Part shown: piece by piece, positions 1-4,678 of the stretch
Position numbering within the stretch: the first letter of the stretch is position 1
Layout of the letters: the number at the start of each line of letters is the position of its first letter
DNA from: Acidimicrobiaceae bacterium
Lineage (GTDB): Bacteria > Actinomycetota > Acidimicrobiia > Acidimicrobiales > Palsa-688
Direction: 5' to 3'
NCBI GenBank assembly: GCA_003156795.1
Contig: PMHU01000304.1
Coordinates: 2,715 to 8,684, forward strand
Length of the DNA: 5,970 nucleotides
Made by a program: the position numbers and the translations under genes
Notes under the pieces: generated by a model
What the model was told of the DNA's origin: nothing
Databases searched by the model: none
What the model saw: only the letters and a program-made list of their open reading frames with translations

Positions 1-1
1 C

Positions 2-697
2 TATCACGCCAAACGCCACGGCGACACGAGCCGACGACTGGAAGCCCTACCCGCCGGTCTGGCCGTCGCGGCCGGGTTGGTCGTATTCAGCCGGGTGATC
101 GGCTTCGAGCCCGGATACCTCTACGGAGTCATATGCGGAGTGATATTCGCCCGAGAGCTCGCCAACAATGAAAAGGGGCATCTCGCGGCCCTGGGGGTCT
201 TGACGACAATGGCCGTCAGCGTCGTAGCTTGGCTCATCTGGATCCCGGTGAACAGTGCAGCCCAGCACCACGGCGCATTCTTCGGCGTGGTGCTGGCCGA
301 CGACTTTTTCGCGGCGCTGTTCGTCAGCGGCCTCGTCGGATCATTCTTCGGGATGGTCCCGATAAAAGGGCTTCCCGGCTGGACGGTAAAGCGGTGGAAC
401 CTTGCAGCCTGGGTGGCCGGTTTCGGTCTCGCTACGTTCGGTCTCTTCCAGATCCTGCTCCGACCCGGCATCGTCGGACACGGCCACCGGCCCTTGGTCG
501 CCTCGGTCATCCTGTTTGTCGCATTCGGCCTCGGCTCGATCGCGTTTCACGAGCACTTCGAGGACAAGAAGCGACTCAGTGAAGGAGAGCTACACCCTTC
601 CCTCACGGAGCGGATCAGAACGTTGGCCCGCCACGCACGGTTCGCGCCAAACCCGGTCGCTCCAACTGGGATGGCCGAGGCAAGCACCCAAACCTGA
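2..697 (+). CDS. FGLLP-motif-like polytopic membrane protein, 5'-truncated
   Basis: The frame is open from base 2 to a TGA at 695-697, giving 231 visible residues. An in-frame TTG at 77 could start a 206-residue version, but coding-like, membrane-type sequence continues upstream of it, so the gene most likely begins left of the window. About five to six hydrophobic segments are visible, followed by a charged, probably cytoplasmic tail (HFEDKKRLSEGE, then Arg-rich). The order of motifs, GFEPGYLYGV near the start, a W-rich helix with WLIWIPV, then FGMVP at 347-361 followed by a W-rich helix, matches my recollection of the actinobacterial 'FGLLP motif-containing membrane protein' family, with FGMVP replacing FGLLP. 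The function of that family is unknown to me. No partner gene is evident, and the next gene lies 279 nt downstream. Membrane protein is near certain; the family name is a recollection. Confidence 0.78.
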   Translation, partial: YHAKRHGDTSRRLEALPAGLAVAAGLVVFSRVIGFEPGYLYGVICGVIFARELANNEKGHLAALGVLTTMAVSVVAWLIWIPVNSAAQHHGAFFGVVLADDFFAALFVSGLVGSFFGMVPIKGLPGWTVKRWNLAAWVAGFGLATFGLFQILLRPGIVGHGHRPLVASVILFVAFGLGSIAFHEHFEDKKRLSEGELHPSLTERIRTLARHARFAPNPVAPTGMAEASTQT

Positions 698-976
698 TTG
701 CGACAACCGGTTCGGATCAGGTGACGGGCCAACACGCGCTGCCGCGCCCGGCCCGGAAGGCTCGCTCCGACGATCCGGCCACCCAGCGCTCGTTGGAGCG
801 CCTGGTACGCGCTCGCCTGCGCCGCTGAGGCGGAGCGCCGTTCGGACGCGGATCTACGACGGTTCGAGGACCGGACATATCCGAGAGGGGACCCCTGGCT
901 TCGGTACGCTTAGGCAACCCAACCGGCTCGAGAGTCGCCTGCTCGGGCTCGCGCCAGGGAGAGGATCCTGAATCCA
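698..976. other. Intergenic region between two membrane-protein genes
   Basis: This 279-nt spacer probably carries the promoter of the downstream gene, but I find no convincing -35/-10 pair. Small symmetrical sites are present: AGGGG-A-CCCCT at 886-896, just downstream of an AT-richer CATAT at 876-880, and CGCTCC (763-768) pairing with GGAGCG (795-800). Neither has a T-tract that would make it a clear terminator. Reading frames crossing the region on either strand have unconvincing Arg/Pro/Ser-rich products. The frame of the downstream gene is closed by a TAG at about 910, which limits how far upstream that gene could start. Confidence 0.5.
956..965 (+). promoter_or_regulatory. Ribosome binding site for the GT-C-like gene
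   Basis: The purine-rich AGGGAGAGGA sits 11 nt upstream of the TTG at 977. This is the best Shine-Dalgarno match in the area and is the reason for choosing TTG 977. The in-frame ATG at 1013 (residue 13) is the alternative and has no comparably good site directly before it. Confidence 0.55.
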
Positions 977-3124
977 TTGACGCATCCACCGACCGACGAG
1001 GAGCGCGCCGGGATGCTGCCGCAGGACTCGGATGATCAGTCCGAGGCGGACGTCAGGAAGGGCGACGGCGAAGCCACTGCATCGGACGACACGATCCGTC
1101 GCTCTCCCCTGTGGTTCGAGTATCTGGTCGTGTCGGGCTGCTCGGCCGTGCTGTCATTCGGCGGCATCGGTTTGGCGCTCGCAGTGGTGGGCCACTATTC
1201 GGCAGCCCTCGCCTTCGTGCTCGGCGCCCCGGGAACGGCTCTGTGCGTCCTGCTGGGCCGACCTCGCCCGGCCAAGCCGTCGGCGCCGCCCCAGCGAGTC
1301 GACCTGCCGGCCCTAGGCATGTGCGCCGTGGCGGGCGCCCTCGCGGTATGGAATTCCGTCGACATCGCGCACCACGTGGTCGTCGACAGCGATCCAGGCG
1401 TGTACGCCGTTACGGGGAAGTGGCTGAGCGAGCACCAGAGCCTCGTGGTCCAGGCCGGGTTACCGTGGTCGAAGACGGGACTCGACCTCAACTATGGCTC
1501 GGCGGGCATCTACCCCCGCCCCGGGGCCACGGTGGAGTTCCAGTTCGCCCACCTGTTTCCGGTGTTGCTGGCCGAGGCACACACCATCGGTGGCGACGCC
1601 CTCATGTTTCGCGCTCCGGTCATCCTCGGAGCACTCGCCCTCTGCTCGGTATACCTCGTCGGATGCCGGGTGATCCAACGCCCGTGGGTCGTTTTGGCCG
1701 TTGTGACGGCCCTTGGAGTGTCGCTTCCAGAGCTGTCCGTCACCCGCGACACTTACTCCGAGCCGGTCTCCCAGATCCTGCTCTGGTGCGCCATCTGGCT
1801 GCTGCTCCGTGGCTACGAGGAGCGGCGCTTCGGGGTGTCCCTCCTGGCCGGGCTCGCCATCGGGTCGACGCTGATGGCGCACATCGACGCGCCGGCCTAT
1901 CTGGCCCCGCTTCCCGTGCTGGCGGCGCTGGCCTGGCTGGCGGCGCAGTCGGCGGCTGAACGTCGATCGCTGCTGCAGATGTACGCAACGATTCTGCTCG
2001 GGTTGCTGGCTCCCGCGGCGCTGGGTACTTTGGACCTGCAGCGGCGGGCCGGCCACTACTACCAGGACCTCCACAGCCACGTGGCGTCGCTGTACTCGGT
2101 CTTGCTAATCACCACTGCGGTGGCGGTGGTCGCCGTGATCGCGGGTCCGTCGGTGATGCGTGCGCTCCCTGTCTTGGCAGCACGACGCAACCAGATCGCG
2201 GCCGGGGCCGCCTGGGTCGTAGGGGCCGGTTTGGTCGTGGCATGGAGCCTGCGTCCGGCCGGTCCCAAGGCGACCGGCAGCGCCTCGAACCCGACCGTCC
2301 TGGCGCTGCAACAGGCCGAGTCTTTACCTCTCGCAGGCACACGCTCGTACGCGGAACAGACGATGCGGTGGATCGAATGGTACATCGGACCGGTGACCCT
2401 GGCCCTGGCCATTGCCGGGCTGTGCTACCTCACGGTCCGAGTCATCGGCCGAGGTTCTGTCCCGAGTGTCGTGCTGCTCGCTATGGCCGGGCCACTGACG
2501 GCGATCTACCTGTGGACACCTTCGATCACCCCTGATCAGATCTGGGCCATGCGCCGCTATGTGCCGGCCTCGCTGCCGCTGTTCGTGCTGGCGGCAGGCG
2601 TGATGATCGACGTCACGGCATCCGTCCTGTCGTCCCGGCTCCCCGGTTCGCGCTGGTCGCGACGCGCCCTGATTGCAAGCACCGTGAGCGTGATCGCCTT
2701 TCCGCTGGGGGCATCGCTGACCGTGGGGAACTTCCAACCGCAGGCCAACTATCTGCCGCTCATCGACAAGACATGCAAGACGATCGGCACCAACGCTGCG
2801 GTGCTCTTCCCGTACGGGGATGAAGACGCCTCAGGGCTCATGCAGACCATCCGCAGCTGGTGCGACATTCCGGTCGCGGAACTGGCAGGGGCCGTCACCC
2901 AGCAGGACCTACAGATCGCCGCGAGCGCGCTGCGCGCAACGGGCAAGACGCTGTGGGTGCTGAGCGGCACGAGCAGCGGGATAACGGGCCTCCTTCCCGA
3001 CGCGAGTCCCCAATGGATCGGCACCGCGATCAGCCGTCGACAGATCCAACTAACCTTGACGACGCCCGCCAGCAATTACAGCGCAGCCGAGTTGCCGATC
3101 TATGGGGCCAAGGTCGTCTCTTAG
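977..3124 (+). CDS. Polytopic membrane protein, probable GT-C-fold glycosyltransferase
   Basis: This 715-residue protein has a polar, acidic N-terminal tail (1-45), about 13-14 hydrophobic segments between roughly 48 and 584, and a soluble C-terminal domain (about 585-715) likely outside the membrane. After the third helix, the first large loop carries D137-S-D139-P-G-V-Y143 in a DxD-like setting. Paired acidic residues there are a hallmark of GT-C enzymes, which move sugars from polyprenyl-phosphate donors on the outer membrane face. Other conserved-looking sites are RDTYSEP (257-263), AHID (301-304) and WAMRRYVP (523-530). C600 and C629 could form an extracellular disulfide. Start is TTG 977 with a good ribosome site; ATG 1013 is possible. 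The gene seems to stand alone: 279 nt follow the upstream gene and the downstream gene is convergent. Donor and acceptor cannot be told. Membrane protein is certain; GT-C assignment is inference from topology and motifs. Confidence 0.75.
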   Translation: MTHPPTDEERAGMLPQDSDDQSEADVRKGDGEATASDDTIRRSPLWFEYLVVSGCSAVLSFGGIGLALAVVGHYSAALAFVLGAPGTALCVLLGRPRPAKPSAPPQRVDLPALGMCAVAGALAVWNSVDIAHHVVVDSDPGVYAVTGKWLSEHQSLVVQAGLPWSKTGLDLNYGSAGIYPRPGATVEFQFAHLFPVLLAEAHTIGGDALMFRAPVILGALALCSVYLVGCRVIQRPWVVLAVVTALGVSLPELSVTRDTYSEPVSQILLWCAIWLLLRGYEERRFGVSLLAGLAIGSTLMAHIDAPAYLAPLPVLAALAWLAAQSAAERRSLLQMYATILLGLLAPAALGTLDLQRRAGHYYQDLHSHVASLYSVLLITTAVAVVAVIAGPSVMRALPVLAARRNQIAAGAAWVVGAGLVVAWSLRPAGPKATGSASNPTVLALQQAESLPLAGTRSYAEQTMRWIEWYIGPVTLALAIAGLCYLTVRVIGRGSVPSVVLLAMAGPLTAIYLWTPSITPDQIWAMRRYVPASLPLFVLAAGVMIDVTASVLSSRLPGSRWSRRALIASTVSVIAFPLGASLTVGNFQPQANYLPLIDKTCKTIGTNAAVLFPYGDEDASGLMQTIRSWCDIPVAELAGAVTQQDLQIAASALRATGKTLWVLSGTSSGITGLLPDASPQWIGTAISRRQIQLTLTTPASNYSAAELPIYGAKVVS

Positions 3125-3137
3125 GCGACCCACCGTG

Positions 3138-3464
3138 ATGTCGATGCGGCCGGTGGTGGCCCCGAAGCAGCCCTTCTACGATCGTGGTCGGCGTGGCGTC
3201 ACCGTCGAACCGACGCCTTACCTGTTCGCGGCGCTCTGCGACGGGCGTCCGGAGGACGTCAACCTGCCCGTCGCTATCGGCCAGCAAGCGAGCCGCGTCG
3301 AGTTCCAGGTGGCCCCCACCCGACCACTGGGGGTGGTCGACTGCGGGCGACCACCTGGCCGACCCTCCTTATCGGCGGCATCCCGGCTCTTCTCCGTTAA
3401 GGGAGCGAAGGCCACCGAATGGTCAGGACAATCGAATCCTCTTCCGCCCACCAGGAATGGCTAA
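3138..3464 (+). CDS. Doubtful small ORF, hypothetical or shadow
   Basis: An ATG at 3138 (GTG at 3135) opens a 108-codon frame ending at a TAA at 3462-3464. The first 65 or so codons favour G or C at third positions and give a fairly balanced product containing PYLFAALCDGRPEDVNLPV, which I do not recognise. After that the frame becomes Pro/Arg/Ser-rich with poor codon bias. It lacks a Shine-Dalgarno sequence, contains the nested inverted repeats at 3305-3358, and overlaps the convergent cupin gene by 68 nt. It may be a decayed gene fragment or chance. I include it because nothing else explains this stretch. Confidence 0.2.
   Translation: MSMRPVVAPKQPFYDRGRRGVTVEPTPYLFAALCDGRPEDVNLPVAIGQQASRVEFQVAPTRPLGVVDCGRPPGRPSLSAASRLFSVKGAKATEWSGQSNPLPPTRNG
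3305..3358. repeat. Nested, competing inverted repeats between convergent genes
   Basis: Three perfect inverted repeats share this stretch. CCAGGTGG (3305-3312) pairs with CCACCTGG (3351-3358). Inside it, CGACCAC (3321-3327) pairs with GTGGTCG (3333-3339) across a 5-nt loop. Alternatively GGTGGTCG (3332-3339) pairs with CGACCACC (3348-3355) across an 8-nt loop. The middle arm can thus fold with either neighbour but not both. The site lies about 40 nt past the stop of the minus-strand cupin gene and about 180 nt past the stop of the plus-strand gene, so a bidirectional transcription terminator is the simplest reading. No T-tract follows on either strand, so an intrinsic terminator of the classic kind is not shown. 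Confidence 0.5.
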
Positions 3465-3786
3465 CGCCCGCACCCCATATCGAGTAGTCGCCTGGCCGAA
3501 CAAGAACGTGCGACTCCGTCGATAACTCAACGTGGAACCGACCCCGCACTAGAAACACGACCGTCGTACGAGTTTCGTCATGTTGCCACACTTCCCGAGC
3601 ATCACCGGCATTGTGGACTCCCCACTTAACCTCCACATCGCTCGAGTGTGCGATATCTCCGTCAGGCATGAAGTGGCCTACGAACCAGCCACCGTGTTCC
3701 GCTCTCTCGTCGTCAGCGTTCCCGCGATGGGGCATCCTCGAGAGACTAGAACTCATCCCGGTCGTGAGGCCGTCCATCACTGGCAT
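3397..3786 (-). CDS. Small cupin-like domain protein
   Basis: The longest ATG-initiated frame gives 129 residues and ends in TAA at 3397-3399. From about residue 33 the sequence reads as one cupin-type beta barrel: GGWFVGHF, then VEVKWGVH (51-58), a central strand TTVVFLVRGRFHVEL, and RPGDYSIWGAGVSHSWW (97-113) matching the second cupin motif (PGD...G..H.W), ending in a strand LTIRW. H58 and H110 are candidate metal ligands; the full classical histidine set is not obvious. Similar stand-alone proteins occur in actinobacteria and are often misannotated; the ligand is unknown. The first seven residues (MPVMDGL) are the end of a receiver-domain relic, so the native start may be the ATG at 3756 (residue 11) or 3735 (residue 18). 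None has a well-spaced Shine-Dalgarno; GAGG directly abuts the ATG at 3735. The downstream gene is convergent. The fold call is good; whether the gene is still expressed is uncertain. Confidence 0.7.
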   Translation of the reverse strand: MPVMDGLTTGMSSSLSRMPHRGNADDERAEHGGWFVGHFMPDGDIAHSSDVEVKWGVHNAGDAREVWQHDETRTTVVFLVRGRFHVELSTESHVLVRPGDYSIWGAGVSHSWWAEEDSIVLTIRWPSLP

Positions 3787-3882
3787 GGTGAGATCGAGCA
3801 GAACCAGGTCGAATGACTCGCCGACTGACTCTCGGTCTATCGCAGCGAGGGCCTCGGCACCGCTACCCGCTTCGACGTGAGG
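3766..3882 (-). pseudogene. Response-regulator receiver-domain relic
   Basis: Read on the minus strand in the frame of the cupin gene, these 39 codons encode VEAGSGAEALAAI, a short helix-loop, then FDLVLLDLTMPVMDGL. That is the middle of a CheY-like receiver: strand 2, helix 2, and strand 3 with the phospho-acceptor aspartate (codon 3793-3795) and the typical MPVMDG loop after it. The N-terminal acidic pair and the conserved Thr/Ser and Lys of strands 4 and 5 are absent. A TGA at 3883-3885 closes the frame upstream and no ATG, GTG or TTG lies between it and the ATG at 3786, so this portion cannot be translated in the normal way. Similarity stops abruptly after DGL and the frame runs on into the cupin gene. 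It is best seen as a fragment left by deletion or recombination. Identification as receiver is strong; the history is inference. Confidence 0.68.
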
Positions 3883-4052
3883 TCAACCCTGGCGGAGACC
3901 GCCCTGCCGAGTACGGCCGGTCCTCCGCTGCCGGCCCATAATGGGAGGCACTCACGTTTTGCGCCTACGAGTCCGCCAGGACAGGGTCGGCTGCGGCCGT
4001 TGCTCAAACCGTGAATGTCCCTGACTCCAAGGTTTCGTCAGCGCGTTACCGC

Positions 4053-4070
4053 GGAGCCGATTTCGGCTCC
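4053..4070. repeat. Perfect 7-bp hairpin
   Basis: GGAGCCG (4053-4059) and CGGCTCC (4064-4070) form a G+C-rich stem closed by a 4-nt ATTT loop. It lies about 180 nt beyond the lipoprotein stop codon on the minus strand. The shape suits a terminator stem, but no T-run follows on either strand, so its role is open. Confidence 0.45.
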
Positions 4071-4082
4071 TCTGGCTGCACC

Positions 4083-4120
4083 GCCTGACCCCGCTAGTCG
4101 CGCATGGGTGCTGGTCAGGC
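4083..4120. repeat. 8-bp inverted repeat with 22-nt loop
   Basis: GCCTGACC (4083-4090) is the exact reverse complement of GGTCAGGC (4113-4120). It lies about 130 nt beyond the stop of the minus-strand lipoprotein gene and beside the smaller hairpin at 4053-4070. The pair could serve as a terminator region or protein-binding site; chance is also possible at this base composition. Confidence 0.35.
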
Positions 4121-4249
4121 CGGGTGTCGGAGGGACGTATGACCGGATGACTACACGGGGTCCCTGGCGCTTGGAGTGGGCCGCCTAGAGCTAAATTCTG
4201 ACCGGGTCCTCCGTCAGCACCGGCGGAGCTACGGCCGGACGACGGCCAA

Positions 4250-4654
4250 CTATGGCGTGCGGGCCGTCCTGATTACACAACGGATACCCTCCTGGCCTGC
4301 TGCGCCACTGACTGACCAGGTAGCAATCCCTCCCGGTGACACGGGTGGCACACTTACCGTCTTCGTGTCCTCTACCGTCGCCGCGACATCTGTGAAGTCC
4401 ACGATGATCGTGTAGGACTGGCGCTTGTCGCTCCTGTTCTTCACCGCGCCGTCCAGCACCCACAGGCCTGCCGCATCTCGACTGCAGGATCCTACCGTGG
4501 TGACGTCCTCACGGGCGTTCGCTGGAATGGAGGTGGTCGTCGGAGGAAGGGAGCCGGGCCTGCGTGATCCACTCGAACACGCCGCCAGGGTGGCAGCGAC
4601 GGCCAACACCAGCCCGGCATCAAATACGGCACCGCGCCTACTCAGCGTTCTCAT
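4250..4654 (-). CDS. Secreted lipoprotein with FxLYD-like domain
   Basis: This 134-residue protein begins with a signal peptide: MRTLSRRGAVF, a hydrophobic core GLVLAVAATL, then lipobox LAAC with the acceptor cysteine at C26. It should be lipidated and held on the outer face of the cytoplasmic membrane. A Ser/Pro/Thr-rich linker (27-50) leads to one beta-sandwich domain (about 51-130) with the pattern VLDGAVKNRSDKRQSYTIIVDF and, later, VSPGGIATW, resembling FxLYD-type domains of actinobacterial lipoproteins. C57 and C126 sit at the two ends of the domain and probably form a disulfide. The start ATG is 4652-4654; only a weak GACGG precedes it. The gene follows the surface-protein gene on the same strand after 24 nt, so co-transcription is likely. 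The stop is TAG. Lipoprotein status is well supported; the domain name is pattern-based and the function unknown. Confidence 0.78.
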   Translation of the reverse strand: MRTLSRRGAVFDAGLVLAVAATLAACSSGSRRPGSLPPTTTSIPANAREDVTTVGSCSRDAAGLWVLDGAVKNRSDKRQSYTIIVDFTDVAATVEDTKTVSVPPVSPGGIATWSVSGAAGQEGIRCVIRTARTP

Positions 4655-4678
4655 CCGTCTGCTTGCCCGAGAGTCCCG

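Larger units (their letters stand above)
3883..4249. other. Gene-free region with inverted repeats
   Basis: I find no supportable gene here on either strand: short frames have no recognisable motif. The region lies between the relic and the 3' end of the lipoprotein gene. It holds a compact hairpin (4053-4070), a larger inverted repeat (4083-4120) and a small palindrome CCCAT-A-ATGGG (3935-3945). Being downstream of the minus-strand surface-protein unit and upstream of the cupin gene, it may contain a terminator for the former and a promoter for the latter, but no promoter elements are convincing. Remaining receiver-domain sequence was sought upstream of the relic; only LRQG just before the TGA could possibly belong to it. 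Confidence 0.45.

Noticed and set aside
402..971. A plus-strand frame spanning the end of the first gene and the spacer
   Set aside because: Its first half is an out-of-frame reading of the membrane protein and its second half is Ser/Arg/Pro-rich with no domain.
717..989. A 90-codon minus-strand frame in the 698-976 spacer
   Set aside because: The product is Arg/Ser/Pro-rich without motif or a good ribosome site, and it overlaps the start of the GT-C-like gene.
1111..1959. A 282-codon plus-strand frame inside the GT-C-like gene
   Set aside because: It is an Arg/Gly/Pro-rich out-of-frame shadow; the other frame has continuous membrane helices and conserved motifs.
1460..2080. A 206-codon minus-strand frame
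   Set aside because: It is antisense to the GT-C-like gene. The product is rich in Arg, Gln and Gly as expected from the reverse of a high-G+C membrane-protein gene, with no motif.
3580..3816. A plus-strand frame opposite the cupin gene
   Set aside because: The minus strand encodes recognisable cupin and receiver sequence in one continuous frame, so this is the antisense shadow.
3883..3939. A possible N-terminal part of the receiver starting from an in-frame ATG on the minus strand
   Set aside because: The 18 codons before the TGA are Arg/Gln/Gly-rich and lack the strand-1 and acidic-pair pattern of a receiver; only the last few residues could align.
4176..4415. A 79-codon plus-strand frame near the lipoprotein 3' end
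   Set aside because: It overlaps the lipoprotein antisense for most of its length and shows no motif.
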